Positions 35,263-47,908 of a DNA stretch of 64,000 bases are shown here, in pieces. Both the position numbers and the translations under genes were made by a program. The notes below the pieces were generated by a model, which worked only from the letters and a program-made list of their open reading frames with translations, was not told the origin of the DNA and ran no database searches. Positions within the stretch are counted from its first letter, which is position 1, and each line of letters starts with the position of its first letter. Source of the stretch: Humulus lupulus (taxonomy: Eukaryota; Streptophyta; Magnoliopsida; Rosales; Cannabaceae); NCBI RefSeq assembly GCF_963169125.1, contig NC_084796.1, positions 212,229,948 to 212,293,947 of the forward strand, in the 5' to 3' direction.

Positions 35263-38200
35263 TGTTTACCGATTTTTTCGGAAACTAGAATTATGAAAGA
35301 TAAGAGAGGAAAATGAAAAGATTTAAAGATAATCACACAAGGGTTTTTTACGTGGTTGGGGCATTAAAGAGCCTTAGTCCACGAGTCTATTCTTAGAGAG
35401 CTTTAACAATGCGGTTTTCGGCAAGTTTGAGCAGAGTAATTTCTTACAAGAGAAAATTTTGCAATCCCTTCTACAGTGCACAACTGGTCCTATTTAAAGG
35501 AAGTTGGGTGCACTGGGTTTGGGCCAGACTAATACGGGCCCAATAGGGATATAATCATGGTTCACTCGCTAATGGAGGCTTAATACAAAGAAGTTTTCTA
35601 AACAATACACACTAATCACGGCCCATTGGGCTGGCTTGGGCATAATCACGCTTTACAACTAACAACAGTACGTAGTTTCAGACTGGTCCGTGTGGGCTTC
35701 TAAGGAGATCCCAGGGACAGGATCCGTCAGAGTAGGGGCAGTACTGTTCCCTAATATCAGCGTACATATTGTATGTAACCTCTTCTGTAGGTTAGTTGGG
35801 GAAACCAAACTCCGTGTTTCTCGGGAATGTGTTAGAGTCACGGAAGTTCAATCATGCCAACCCGGATACTAGGTCCGGGTTCATTTACTAATGTCCCGGT
35901 TCGTAGAATAGGACCCCAATTTTTTTACTAGGACTCAGGTTTATTTACTGATGTCTCAGTCTATAACGCCCTGGATATCCAAGACTGTTACACTGTGTGT
36001 TAATAAAAGTGCTAGACTTGCTAAACAAGTCATTTAATTAAGAACATGTTATAGAAACAATAATGGAACTAGGGTTAAAAGATTTTGGTCTTAAAAGTCA
36101 CATTTCTTATAAAGAAACATTTCCAGTTTACACGGGATCCCAAAATTATTAAGATTAAAACCATTTACAAAAGATTCAGGAATTAAATACAGTAGTAGCC
36201 ATATTAAGGCAAAACAGACAATTAGGCAATCTCTGTCCTCATCCATTCCTCGGCCATGGCGACCGAACAGCTAGCAATGTACATTCAACCCCGCAGCTCT
36301 CCATATTAGGATTGGTCCAACTTGCCTTTGCCTTTACCTGCACCACGTAGCACCCGTGAGCTAAGGCCCAGCAAGAAAACACAACAACAGAGCATAAGCA
36401 ATCAACAGCCAACTCAATATCTCATATTGCATAAACATGTTCACAACCACATAAACATTCCGAATAACCAAGTATTCAGCATACTAACATATCAACTCAT
36501 ATCATATATCAATTTGCAAATGATAAATAGGGTTAGCGCCCATGGCGTAATACCATCATTGACATTATACAAATATTGGGAGCTCTTAGTCCCATCACAA
36601 ACATATAACCGGGTGCAGTTTTCTTACCTTCAGATTCGCTAGCTTTGTTCACTTGACTCCTTGCGCACGATCCCTCTCGAGCCCTAGCGCTCACCTAATC
36701 ACAACCATAGATCAAAGTCATCATCAACCCCCAAGTCCATAACCTAGCCTCGGGACCAATCCTGAGCCCTCGGGAAGTCCTAATTCCACCAAAAAGGGTG
36801 GAGGAATCGAATCCCGAACCCTTGGTCAAAAACCCTTGTAAATAACCCTAAAACCCCTTTCTGGAAACAGGGCAGCGCTACAGCGCTCTAAGGAGGGCAC
36901 TACATCGCTACAAGCAGAACCAAAATCCCCCTAAAAGCATGGCCTAGCTCTACAGCGCCCAAAGTCTAGCGCATTAGCGCTAGTCACAGACAGCCAACAC
37001 CACATTTTCCCTTCATGCGATTTCCCCAAGCCAAACTCAACCAAAACTTCTCCAAACCTTCACCAAACTTAAAAACAAGCTTATTAACACACTCCACTCA
37101 TCCCAAGCATCCCAAATACTCAAATCCCAATCACATGCATCGCTAATCTAAAAATTCACCATTGTTGCTCATAGACTTCAGAAACTCAGCAAAGACAATC
37201 AAACCTTCAAAGTTTAAAGCTTAGAATTTATACCTTTGATGGAAATTCGACCTTAAGTTGCCTCTAGACCTCCTTATCTTGCTCTTCCTTAATCCTTAGC
37301 TCAAACTTCCCTAGAATTCCCCATCATTGCAGCTTAGATACTTTAGTTAGAAATCAAAACCAGAACTGAAGAAGCTTCAAAGTCTTACCTCAACTAAATG
37401 ACTTATCCTTGCTAAACCCTTGCCAAACCTTCAAGTCAGACCAAGAGCTCTTGCCTCAAGCTTATCGTGGTTTCCCCTGGGTTTCTGCCCCAAAATACCT
37501 CAAGAAAATGGTGAAGGAGATCACCAACCGACCCTTAGAAAAACAACTATGTTTTCTTCCCTTTCTTTTTCTTTCTTATCCTTCTTTTCTTTCTTTCCCC
37601 AGACTTCTATATTATTCTACCACTTCCACTAACATAAAGCCTCAAAAATACCTATCTCTTAAGATCCAAATTACCATAATGCCCTCCCGTTTAATTCTAA
37701 ATCCTTTAATCCACTTAGGGGCATTTTAGTCATTTTACCCAATTCCCGCTAATTCCTCGAGTGTCTCTAACATTTTCTGCTTACTTCTTGATACCTAGTC
37801 AATCACCAATTATATTCCTCATTATCAAAATTAACCTCAATATATTCTCTAAATTCCCATTTATACCCCCAGGCTCGCCCCGAGCCGGGTATAAATCCCC
37901 GCCGTGACTTTTTCGCTAATCTGCTCTCTAGGATCGTCTCGAGTCACAGATCACAAATATATCCACATAATAATGTGGTCTCAACAATTATCGTATATAT
38001 ATATATACAGTTATGCCCGCAACGGCCAAAATTACGATTATGCCCTTCTAACCTAATCTGGGCCTACATGCATACTAATACACATAGTCATGCATCTCAA
38101 GTATTCAAATAGTCACATAACATGCTTTAAATCATTAAATCACATATATTCCATTTATGCCCTCCTGACACACTAATCAAGGCCCTTAAGCCCTATTAGT

Positions 38201-38488
38201 AAATTTGGGTCGTTACACAGTCCATTCAGACAGTTAAGCCTCACCCTTACTCGCGTCCCGAATGATGCCATTGAATCAGGATCGGGAAAAGAAGTTGGAC
38301 GTGGACCTTCTTCTTGATTCCCTCGTTATGGTGGCACCCATTGAACAGTCTTGGGCTCGCTGACATTTGGGCCACTAGGCCCCTTGTCTTCCTTATCCAT
38401 TGGGCTTGGGATGGGCCTTTGATCGTTCTGAAAGAGCCCCAGACCCAATATGTTGTACCACGTGTCCCGGGACAAAACGAGGATAACA
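35263..38488 (-). mobile_element. Tat3 3' LTR with nested solo LTR
   Basis: Minus-strand ends are TGTTATCCTCG (38488) and CGGTAAACA (35263). The site before 38488 on the minus strand, CTTAGGGGGTAAA, is the polypurine tract. Without the nested LTR D and one copy of its target duplication it is about 960 bp. Confidence 0.75.
35962..38217 (-). mobile_element. Solo LTR D (chromovirus type) in the Tat3 LTR
   Basis: Starts TATAACGCCCTGG (first dinucleotide TA, probably decayed from TG), ends GGGTCGTTACA, and is flanked by a perfect CAGTC duplication (35957-35961, 38218-38222). It has 2256 bp with the same end motifs as LTRs A-C and E. It contains AGCGCT palindromes at 36872-36985. Confidence 0.9.
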
Positions 38489-38501
38489 TTTACCCCCTAA
38501 G
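38489..38501 (-). other. Tat3 polypurine tract
   Basis: The minus strand reads CTTAGGGGGTAAA directly before the LTR start TGTTATCC. It primes plus-strand DNA synthesis. Confidence 0.65.
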
Positions 38502-38894
38502 TCTCCGTCTGTGTTTGCGCAGTGGAGACTTGCCTCACTTTCCCGGACCCAATCCTAACGTTCCGGTTTGTTTCCCAAAAGAGGGGTTCATTTTAATGGG
38601 GGCAACTTGGTTAATCATTCATGGAAGATGTTTGTCTCAATGTCCCAGATCAATTCCCAACAGACTAGTTTGTATCCCAGTTTGTGATCCCTATTCTTTC
38701 GAATTCCCCACGCTTTACATATGTCTTCCATAGCAATTGGTGCGTTTGTGTCATTCGCGCCTCACAAATCTAAAGATAATCTTTTGATTGTTGTGTTTTC
38801 AAACGGGTGTCAGTGTGACTTCCAAGGCGTCTCATTTGTACCAGTGATGCTGATAGGGTGATTGAGTGGGCTATTTAATATCTTTGCACCATCT

Positions 38895-39066
38895 GGGATC
38901 GTTGGATGAGGATATTTTAAAAATGTCCTAATCGTGGATCGTTGGATCAGGTGGACGCAGATCCCAAGTTGGCAAATCCACAATTCAATACTCGATTGGG
39001 CTAATTAAAGCCTTTGTGCAATCCGAGATCGTTAGATGAGTGAAGTTATTCTAAACCGTTGGATCA
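38895..39066. promoter_or_regulatory. Repeated GATCGTTGGATGAG motifs upstream of aORF3
   Basis: Four copies of a motif close to GGATCGTTGGATGAG lie at about 38895, 38935, 39025 and 39054. All have the same orientation and sit within 190 bp of the aORF3 TATA box. The regulatory role is inferred from position and repetition. Confidence 0.45.
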
Positions 39067-39083
39067 AACAGTATGCTTTTGGC

Positions 39084-39094
39084 CCTATAAGTAC
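39084..39094 (+). promoter_or_regulatory. TATA box proposed for aORF3
   Basis: CCTATAAGTAC lies about 65 bp before the first ATG (39157). Its placement matches the TATA boxes before aORF1 and aORF2. Confidence 0.55.
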
Positions 39095-39156
39095 CCCCAT
39101 ATTTTGATTTGCTACTTTACACATTCTGAACCATCAGAGCTTAGAGGGATCATTTT

Positions 39157-42100
39157 ATGTCTGAGTTCTCCGATGAGATTCTCCGAAGATTGCTTCATCT
39201 CCATCGCCGTTTCTTCCCGGATCACTCCCATTCTGTACCACCATTAGACAGTCCAGTCCCGGTTCAACCAGTGGACGAGTTTCTGCATCGCCTTCGCCGA
39301 TTCAAAGCTGAGATCTTGTCGACCTTATTGCCAGAGACACAATGACTTCCAGATCTGATACCCCACAGTAAGTTTCTTGGTCCTTTACTCTTTTTTTTTT
39401 TTTTTGTACTACCTTTGAGACCATAGGATTGTGAGGGTCAGGACCAACGCATAGGGTGGTTTTGAGTAGGACGATGATTTGTAGTGCCGAGTCATCCCGG
39501 ATCATTTCAGAATTTCTAAAATTGATTCAGAATCATTAAGGAAGGAGCCTTTCATTCCTAGTTCCAGACCAAGGCTCTTGGGATCTCCATTGACCTCGGT
39601 CCTGGGTCCGGAGGAGACTTCTCCAAGCAGTATTAGGATAAAACCCCCATACCTTAACCAATTTCCTTGGTTTTTGTGCTGACTGCTTGGTTTTTTTTTC
39701 ATTGTTGTCCCCAGATTCCTGATCATGAGCCATGACATCACTCTTCTCCTGTAGGACTTCGTAAATTCGGGCCCTATCGTCCTGGAAGGGCGCAAGCCCC
39801 CCACAGGAAATATATGGGAAATGGGCGGGGAAAAGAACAAGTTTCAGAGCTACCAGATATTGGATGCCCTTGAGTAGCATATGGGAATAGAATCAACTCC
39901 CGGACTCTTTTATAACCGGCTGGCTAGGAAGGAGGAGAAGGCCCACACCAGCGTGGGTGAGTTCGGGGCCTGTAGCGTAGGCCATATTAGTGTGGGAGAT
40001 ACGCTCCCGCTTCATGACTACTTAGAACGATTCCTTAAGTTCTTGGGAATCGCGTCGTTCCAACTCCTACCCCAGGCCTACAAGTTGCTCGTGTAGTGGC
40101 ACATTTTCTTTGCGTCAAAGGAGATCCTAGCACCTACTCCTGCGGAGGTGTTGTACTTCTATAAGCTGGAGCCATAGCTTAACGTCAAAGACATGACCCG
40201 AGATGGCTTCTACAGATTGAATCCCCGCGGCAACTATCCGTCTCCTTATAGTTCCTGGAAGCACCCCCCGGATGTCACACACTACTGGTTCATGACATTT
40301 GGGTTTCGCTTGGAGAAGAACCCCACGTTCGTGCTACACTTCCAGCGCATGGGTATGTTGTTTTCTCCCTAACTCCTTTTCATTTTCCTTTTGTTTTGTC
40401 GGTTCCTCATTCATGCTCTTGGAAAACAGGACCGTATGTCCAAACTCTCCTCACCAAGTCAATCCTGGATCGGAAGAAGTATTACACCACTTTGAGTATG
40501 GAGGATCTGGACGTGGAGGACTACGTGTAACGACCCAAATTCACTAATAAGGCTTAAGGGCCTTGATTAGTGTGTCGGGAGGGCATGATGGGAATTATGT
40601 GTGATTATTATGATTAAGATGCATGATTATGATTTTAAGCATGTTATATGACTATGTGAATTATATTATGTGATAATTATGATGTGTGAATTGTACCACG
40701 TGGGTGTTGTGATACTAGTGTGATGCACGTGCCGAGACGGTCCTAGAAAACTAGATAATGGTAACTGGTGATTTGGTAACCTGTGTAACTGTTAGTAACC
40801 ATAGAGAGTAACATGCTTTATTGGGAAAGTGGCAGAATTGTAAAGTTAGGAAAAGGACAAGTAAGCCCTTGACGTCTAGTTAGTAAGGGATATAAATGGA
40901 GGGTTAAACTAGTCTTTTGGCAGGGAATAAATGAGTAAGAGCTGAAGGAAAATACAATATGTACAACACTTGGAGAAAGGGGCTTTATGCTGAAAATTTG
41001 AGACCTAGAGGAAGAGCAAAACTAAGAGGGAAGGGAGAAGCTGAATCTAGCTTTTGGAGGGAGAGTTAAGGACTGATTGAAGTTGTCAAGCAAGCTTAGA
41101 TCAAGAATACTCAGAGGTAAGATTTTGATTATGGTATATCTAAGTTTCAATCTGATTTTTGGTTGATAAGAGTGAATTGAAACAAATTGGTGGCTGGTTT
41201 TGTATGAACTCAGAATTGGGTAATCAAAGGGGAAGGAGGTTTAAAGCTAGAGGTTGGACTCACCACTCAAGGTAAGGTTTCTGTGTAATTATTAGGCTTA
41301 TTTCTGTTAAGGTTTAGGGAGTTTGGAGTATGGTTTGTGTTTGAGTTCAAGTTGTTCTTAATTTTCTGGTTTGAGTTACTAAGTATGAAATTCAAGAGTG
41401 AATCTTGGGTATAATTGTGTGAATGGGCTTGGGCATGATGTTTCTAGGTTGTTGTGAGGTGTATGATGGATTTAGAGTTGGTTTTGGGACTTATGATGGA
41501 GTTTGGGGTGATTTGGGGTGAGTTAGGCTCGGGAAAAACGCGAAGGAAAACCCAGAATTCTGGGCCTGCGAAGGCTTGCCGCAGCACAGTTTTTGCGTGC
41601 CGCGGCGCGGAGCCCCTGACTTGCTGGGTGCCGCGACACAAGGCCAATTTCAGGATGTCATTTTTGGCAATTTTAGGCCTTGGCTCCGGGGGTTCGGGGG
41701 ATGTCTTCGGGGTGTTGTTTTAAGGTTTTGGGGGTTCCGAGAGTGTGGGTTAGGTTCCGGGAAGGTATTTTTGGATTGGTTAGTGACAAAGAATGTTTTA
41801 TTTGTGTTGTGATTAGGACTTTGGAGAGGCTCGGGGTAGAGGACCGTGCTTGCGGCTACGTGGCATCGAAAACTAGGGAATTGAAAGGTAAGAAAACTGC
41901 ATCCGAATGTATGATTGTAATGGGACTAAGTGCTCCCGAGAGTTGTATTGTGTCAATGTTGGTATTATGCCAAGGGACACGTAGAAGCGGTCTAAGAGTA
42001 CCGTACATGATTTTAGCACATGGGGTGCGAATTGGCCACTGGGAGCCAGAAACAATAGGATAACAGAGGGAGCAGCCTGTGAGCGCTAGCCCTGGTTATC

Positions 42101-44762
42101 ATCTGTGCATTATGTGTTATGAGCTGAGATGCTTAGTATATGAAATACTTGACTGATGATATACTTGAGTTTATGAGATGCTATATGTGTAATTGACTTG
42201 TTTGCTAGTTGTTCATGCTCTATTGTTGCTGTGTTTTCTTGCTGGGCCTTGGCTCACGGGTGCTTCGTGGTGCAGGTAAGGGCAAGAGCAAGCTGGACCA
42301 GGCCTGAGGTTGAGAGCTCTGAGGTGAAATGTACATATCCAGCTGTTCGATCACCATGGTCGAGGAGTGTGTCAGGACAGGGAATTACCTAACTGCTCGT
42401 TTTTGCCTTAATATGGCCAGTCAATGTATTTAAACTCGGTAACTTTTGTAGATGGCTTTTAAACTGTCATTTTTGGGATCCCATGTAAATAAACAATGTT
42501 TAGTAATGAAAACGTAACTTTTGAGACCAAAACACTTTTAACCCTAGTTCCTCTACTGTTTCAATAACACGCTTTTACTTTAATGACTTGATTAGCAAGT
42601 CTGGCACTTTATAAACACACAGTGTAGCAGTCTTGGCTACCCAGGGCGTTGCACTATGTGAACATGGAGAATTTACATCTGGTTGGAATGCTCGCGGCCA
42701 ACCAAACGATCGTGGTACCTAGCTTCCGAGGACTACAATGCAAGAGAGATCCCACCCTGAGGGAGGAATTGACCCTCATTCATATCAAGGCTCGCGCGGA
42801 TGCGGCTAAGAAGAAAAAGAACCAGGCACGCCAAGTGGAGAGGGCCGCATCTAAGGAGCGGATGCCCTCCTCAGGGAGGCTCAGTCAAACACTGGGGCTC
42901 CCGGAGGCAGTATCTAGGGGCAAGGTAATTCACCTTTGCTTTTAACTTATGCTCCTCACCTTGAGGACTTAGTTAGGGATATGCAAATATACTGAGACTA
43001 CCCGACTTGGGCCGTCTGAGAAGTGAGGCTTTCCTGCCCCATTGTCCTGGATACGTCAGCCCTCATGTATTTGTCTGGGTTCCTACAATATGGTAATTTT
43101 TTGGACCTGGACGACATAGGGGACCACATTCATTCCTTCACCTTAGGAGAGTTAAGTCATGCTCGTGGTTTAGATAAGGGTTCGTCCCGGAGGACCTTAG
43201 ACTACTATTTTCTTTATCTTTGATTTTCATCCCCGTTTATATGTTTTGCTGACTATATTTTTTTTGCCCATTTCACACCATTCAAGCATGTCGAATCCCA
43301 TGGCTGAGATGAAAGAGATGATCGAGGCCAGGGCAGCTGCTGCCAGGGCTACAGTGAAGAAGGCCGCTAAGGGCCCGACCAAAAAGAATGTGCTTGTGCT
43401 GGTCCTCATGGATTCGAGGCCGGACCCAGAAGTTACTGAAAGGGCTTTGGACACGAGTGTCCCCCCGGCGATGCAAACTGGGAACGTTCCATCCTCGCTC
43501 GTTCCTCCTCTGGTCATCGACTTGGATCAAGATCCCTTGGAAGACCAGAGGTCAGAGAAAAGGGTCGCGGACTCGGCCGCTAGCGAATCCACAATGCAGG
43601 CGAAGAGGGCCAGGACCAAGGAGGTCGCCCCGACTGAAGAGCATTCTTCTAGGGAGAGACTTATTGTTACTCGGGAAGTTTTGGAGGCTTCTGTGCTCAC
43701 GATCAACCTGTCTGTCCCTGAGGAAGGGGACATGGTCCTCTAAGAGGAGAGGGCAAAAATGGTGGCCCGGGCCTAGGAAGACAACCAAACGAAATGGGAG
43801 GAAGTGTATTGGGCCCTTACTATCTGTAGGAAATTGGAGTTCACTGAGCGCCCGGATACCTTCAACGCTCCCCAGCTGATCGTGGACCAGTTTGTGGCTG
43901 AGACTGGATTTCAGCCTAAGTTGGGGCATGATACGGCTCTACTGGCCCAGGTTGGGATGACAATGTCCAACCTGCAACTGAAGCGGTTTGCCACCCTGGC
44001 CAATCAGGATGCCCTGTTTATATCCCAGGCCATCCGTGACCAAGCCACGGCTGTAAGTTATATGTTCATATATATATTTGTATTATTTTAACATACTTGT
44101 TGCTTGTATGTTTTCTAACTTCGGTGTGTTCCAAGACACGTTGTTGGCCCATAGGAATGCAGACTTGGTGGCAGAGATGGCGATGAAGCTAGAGACAGTC
44201 CAGTTAGAGCTAGAGGGGGCCGTTAACCATCGGGAAGCCGTCAGGGAGGCCCTAGCCAAAGTGGTTGCCTATATCCAAGATGACCGCGAGGAGGCCGCCT
44301 AAATTTGGGCCCAACCTGAGGAAACTCTGTTCAGGAAGGACGCCGACCACAAAAGGTTGTTGGATAGTCTGGAGGCGGAGCTTCTTCGAGTTCGTGGCTC
44401 AGAGGCATAAACCAAAATCCTCCTGGAGGCAGCCGAGGCCCTATCTCGTCAAGATCGGGAGAAGGTTGCAACTCTTAACTCCCGGGTCCAAGTCTTGGAC
44501 AACTTGCTTCAGTTGGAGGTGAAACAAAATGAAGAAGCTTGCCAAGAGAAGGAACAGGAAGATGCTTTGCTGGAGGCTCCCTTTAATGAGGTAATCTATA
44601 TGTCCTGGCTCCAGGCCAAAAACATGAACCTCCTCGTTTACCCTGATCATGCTGCGAAGAGAGCTGAATTCATGGCCAAGGAAAAAGTCGACGCAGAGCT
44701 CTTGGCCAGGGATGAACAAGATGAATTCGTTCCGGAGGCCTCGGACCAAGTCGAAGTCTAGG
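39157..44762 (+). pseudogene. aORF3: antisense accessory gene of Tat3, split by a solo LTR
   Basis: Runs opposite to Tat3 pol. The first exon-like block starts MSEFSDEILRRLLHLHRRFF (39157-39345). A GTAAGT donor near 39371 and a CCCACAG acceptor near 39797 suggest an intron. Next is the PF04195-like block (LHDYLERFLKFLGIASFQLL, APTPAEVLYFYKLEP, HYWFMTFGFRLEK; about 39835-40350). The block DLDVEDYVNMENLHLVGML is interrupted by LTR E. Later come a Lys/Ala-rich region (43274-43743), IVDQFVAETGFQPKLGHDTA (43804-44055) and a coiled-coil tail rich in Glu, Leu and Ala (44118-44762). Stops at 40096, 43743 and near 44302 break the frame. Function unknown; probably dead. Confidence 0.7.
40526..42653 (+). 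mobile_element. Solo LTR E (chromovirus type) inside aORF3
   Basis: Starts TGTAACGACCC, ends CAGGGCGTTGCA, and is flanked by CTACG (40521-40525) and CTATG (42654-42658), a 5-bp duplication with one change. Removing it restores an aORF3 codon series across the site. It is 2128 bp with GC-rich palindromes near 41563-41640 in the slot used by AGCGCT palindromes in LTR A and D. Confidence 0.9.
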
Positions 44763-44982
44763 TCTAGGCCTTTAAGTTTTAATCGTGGCTTCCTTTTTTT
44801 CTTTTGTACTTGTATCACTTTTTATGGACGCGGATGCGTCTGAGACAACATTATTGTTTTGTTTTTATATATTGATTTTATTTCTTGCACCATGTTTTCC
44901 CCTTTTCATCCATTTACTTTTTCTCCAAGATTCACTAAGTGCTTTACCACTTTTCATGAACATGAGCCAAATTTTTGGTCCC

Positions 44983-45340
44983 GGTTCCAACGGCCTGGAC
45001 CAGTAGGGAAAGGTTGTAGAATGGATTTAGCCTATCCGGGGACCTGTGTTCGGGTCTTGACGGCCTGGACCATCAGAGAATTCTTTTGGATATCACTTAA
45101 TTAGTTAACTTTCTTTAATCCTGTCATTCAGGTTCCAACGACCGGGACCGCTAGGGAGTTTGTTAACTATTGTCAAATTTATTTGTCCTGATTTCGATGT
45201 TCAGGTTCCAACGGCCTGGGCCATTAGGGATTAGTTGATTATCTTATTTTGAACCTTGGGCTTAGGTTTCAATGGCATGGGCATTTTAAAAGACCAAATT
45301 TAAACGACGTAGACCCGAGACTTGTGCTCCAATGGTTCTA
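44983..45340. repeat. Tandem array 1 in the Tat3 spacer
   Basis: Units with GGTTCCAACGGCCTGGACCA and then TAGGGA start near 44983, 45052, 45131, 45204 and 45265, a spacing of 60-80 bp. It lies between pol and the antisense gene. Confidence 0.75.
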
Positions 45341-45399
45341 GGCCATTATGGAGGAGATATGAACGGGGATTCGATTATTTGAGACCGCGTTATGTCCTC

Positions 45400-45765
45400 C
45401 GATTTTGGGAATTTCATATTCTCGGGCCATATATGTCCGAGTTAGGACTGGGCCTGGGCTGTATATCCTACTGGGTATTATACCTCCGGGCCATGTGGAT
45501 CCGGGTTAGGACTAGGCCTGGGCATGATTTCTTATTGGGTTTCGTACCCTCCGGACCGTGTACGTCCGGGTCGGGACTAGACCTAAGACTTTTGCCCTAT
45601 TTGTTGGGAATTGGGTTTTGTACCCCTCGGACCATGTACGTCCGGGTCAGGTTTAGGCCTGAGCCTTGCATCCTATTTTGTTGGGAGTCGGGTATTGTAC
45701 CCCCAGTCTATACGGTCCGAATCAAGACTAAACTTTGTGTTTTGCATCTTGTTTTGTTTTGTTTT
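45400..45765. repeat. Tandem array 2 in the Tat3 spacer
   Basis: Units of form CCGGACCATGTACGTCCGGG, then TAGGACTAGGCCTGGGC, start near 45424, 45488, 45551, 45628 and 45705, a spacing of 64-77 bp. The sequence differs from array 1. A long plus-strand frame across it (45322-45774) is a by-product of the repeat. Confidence 0.75.
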
Positions 45766-45989
45766 CATTCCTAGACTTGTTCGTATAGATTTTCATACCC
45801 CCCAAGTGAGCGAAGGCTGTAGTCTTGGGTCACTTCTCCGTGAAAAAAAATTAAAAAAGACGTGAACTTTTATTTATTTACATTATTTCTTTATGATGTT
45901 TTGTACACATCATTTTTATTAAGTAAGAAATTGCCCTGGGGCGTACATTGTTTGCAAAAAAAAATTAGAATAGAACCATGCCCTCCTGA

Positions 45990-46444
45990 AAACTGATAGT
46001 ACCGGCGGAGGTATTTTGCATTCCAGGTCCTTGGGACCTCTGTTCCATCTAGTCGCCTTAAGCGATACTTTCCCGAACATACTTCATTTTGGATTTTATA
46101 GGGTCCTTCCCAGTTTGGTCCTAGAACCCCCACTCCCGGATCTTGGGTTGCAGGACTTCTCATGACTAGATCGCCAATTTCAATTTTTTGACTTTTAACC
46201 TTAGAGTTAAAGTGCCTTGCGATCTTTCCCTGATACATCTTCAGCTGACCTGAGATTCTTCCCGAATCTCTTCAATGAGATCTAACGATTCTTTGAGTAA
46301 GGTGTGGTTCTAGACAAGATCATATGTGTCCCGTCTGTGAGATGGGACAGCCGTTTCCACTGGGATGACTGCTTCGCATCCGTACACCATTGAGTAAGGA
46401 GTATGTCTGGTAGATGTCCTTTCTATTGTCCAGTATGCCCATAG
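45990..46444 (-). pseudogene. Tat3 integrase C-terminus
   Basis: Minus-strand text ARHFNSKVKSQKIEIGDLVM, GVLGPNWEGPYKI, GKYRLRRLDGTEVPRTWNAK and YLRRYYQ matches the end of the Tat2 integrase. Before it, in another frame or past a stop, are RHTPYSMVYGCEAVIPVE and HRRDTYDL. The catalytic core is missing beyond 46444, where a copia-type LTR begins. Confidence 0.85.
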
Positions 46445-47217
46445 TGTTGGGAATTGTGCCCTGAAAACATATGTAGTAGACATTGTTCAAAGAAATAAAT
46501 AAATAAATTGAATTTGTTATGCATATATTTTATGGACTATATTATTCTGTGATAATATTATATAAATATTAGAACAATTACTAAGTTCATATATGTGATC
46601 TCAAACATGTATTGGTACGGGAGGATTGTGTTTGAGATAAGTGAACTTGAATAGTTCGCAGTAAAATAAAGTTAAGGAATCTTTAGATTAATTACTACAA
46701 GTACGGTCCACTAGTATTATGAATACATGTGATCTAGATCCTGATCACTAGTGTAGTAGGACACTTTAGTGGAGGTGCTTTATATATTAGAGAATATATA
46801 GAACTGGACCAGATATGTTTATTAATACTTAGTTAAATACTATTTTGAAGTATTAATTAAATATATCAACTAATGATCATATACAAATTGATCATAATCC
46901 TAAAGTTACTATGAACTCTTGTTTATGTTATATGAGTTCTTTGATTCACTCGTTAGGGTTTGTCAGAATGATCAGGCTAGAAACTTTTATTTTGGGAACT
47001 CATTAATGTAAATGGTTAGGGACATAATATACAGATATGGAATCTATACCTTCTCCTAAGAGATTGAATAATGGTTCTCTTAAGGGTTGACTTTTGGGGG
47101 TGAAAAGGTTATTGTGCTCAAATTCATATTTTAGTTATGAATTAACCTTCACTAATAAAGTCAATGGTACTTGAGGAAACAAGATATAATTAAAAGGGTA
47201 AAACGGTAATTTTATAC
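46445..47217 (+). mobile_element. Copia-type LTR, probably solo or truncated
   Basis: Starts TGTTGGGAATTGTGCCCTGA, a beginning I associate with plant Ty1/copia LTRs, and runs as AT-rich non-coding DNA of about 770 bp. It cuts the Tat3 integrase at 46444. The right boundary is not clear because a chromovirus LTR fragment follows directly. No second LTR and no internal domain are seen. Confidence 0.5.
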
Positions 47218-47908
47218 TCAAAACTTAAAACTTGAATTGCCTTTGATTGGGTTGTTTCTCGTTAAATCCTTGGGTCAAGAAGCTTCTAATCTTTCCTAGA
47301 ATCGCTATGTCTCGATCCTTGCTTGATTCCAACTCCTAGAACTCAAGAATTCTTCGAAATTGCCACGAACAGTAAAAATACTAACAGGAAGAGAGAGAGA
47401 AAGGTTTTAACGTATGGTTCCTTCTGACAGATTACTTCAGGCTTAAGTAACCTTAAATAAAACCTAATGCTCGGGGTCCCAAAAACACCCCCGGGGACAT
47501 AATAGTCAAAACTCCCCGAATTTCCTCCTGATCTCAATAACTCCTAATTTATCATCAAATAGACATTCCCATTATCCAATATCCCAATAATTGACCCCGT
47601 TATGACAAAACCACTAATTTGCGATATAAGACCGTCTCATGCCAAATAGCTCAAATATATCTCCATAATAATGGGATCTCATCCATAACTCACAATGCAC
47701 CAAAATACACAAATATGCCCTCAACGGACCAAATTATCAAAATGATCTAATAATAAAATGTGGACCCACATGCATGCATTTAACATCATATTATAATACA
47801 ATTCACATAAACATGCATATAATCATTTAATGACATTATTAAACAATTATGGCCCTCCCAGCCTACTAATCCAGTCATTAAACCACATTAGGGATTTCGG
47901 GGCATTAC
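47218..47908 (-). mobile_element. Chromovirus LTR fragment F
   Basis: Aligns with the upper third of LTR B (compare TTGATTGGGTTGTTTCTCG with TTGATTGAGTCATTTCCTAG at 27997), and ends GGGGCATTACA at 47908 as a true LTR end. The lower part of the LTR is missing. It abuts RNase H coding sequence directly, so it was an insertion into the pol of Chromo3, not that element's own LTR. Confidence 0.7.

Larger units (their letters stand above)
35263..46444 (-). mobile_element. Tat3: Tat-lineage LTR retrotransposon, 3' half
   Basis: Minus-strand element. The 3' LTR is at 35263-38488 (with a nested solo LTR), the purine tract at 38489-38501, the antisense gene (aORF3, hence on the plus strand) at 39157-44762, two tandem arrays at 44983-45760, and the integrase C-terminus at 46444-45990. 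A copia-type LTR starts at 46445 and the rest of pol, gag and the 5' LTR is not seen. The same order as Tat1 and Tat2 supports the call. It inserted in LTR C of Chromo2. Confidence 0.8.

Noticed and set aside
38314..38733. Plus-strand frame of 139 codons
   Set aside because: Crosses the Tat3 LTR end and purine tract, so it cannot be an independent gene; no domain recognised.
43282..43929. Minus-strand frames over aORF3
   Set aside because: Shadows of the Lys/Ala-rich aORF3 coding block on the plus strand.
45322..45774. Plus-strand frame of 150 codons with repeated wording
   Set aside because: The repeat comes from tandem array 2; open because the units lack stops, not because it is a gene.
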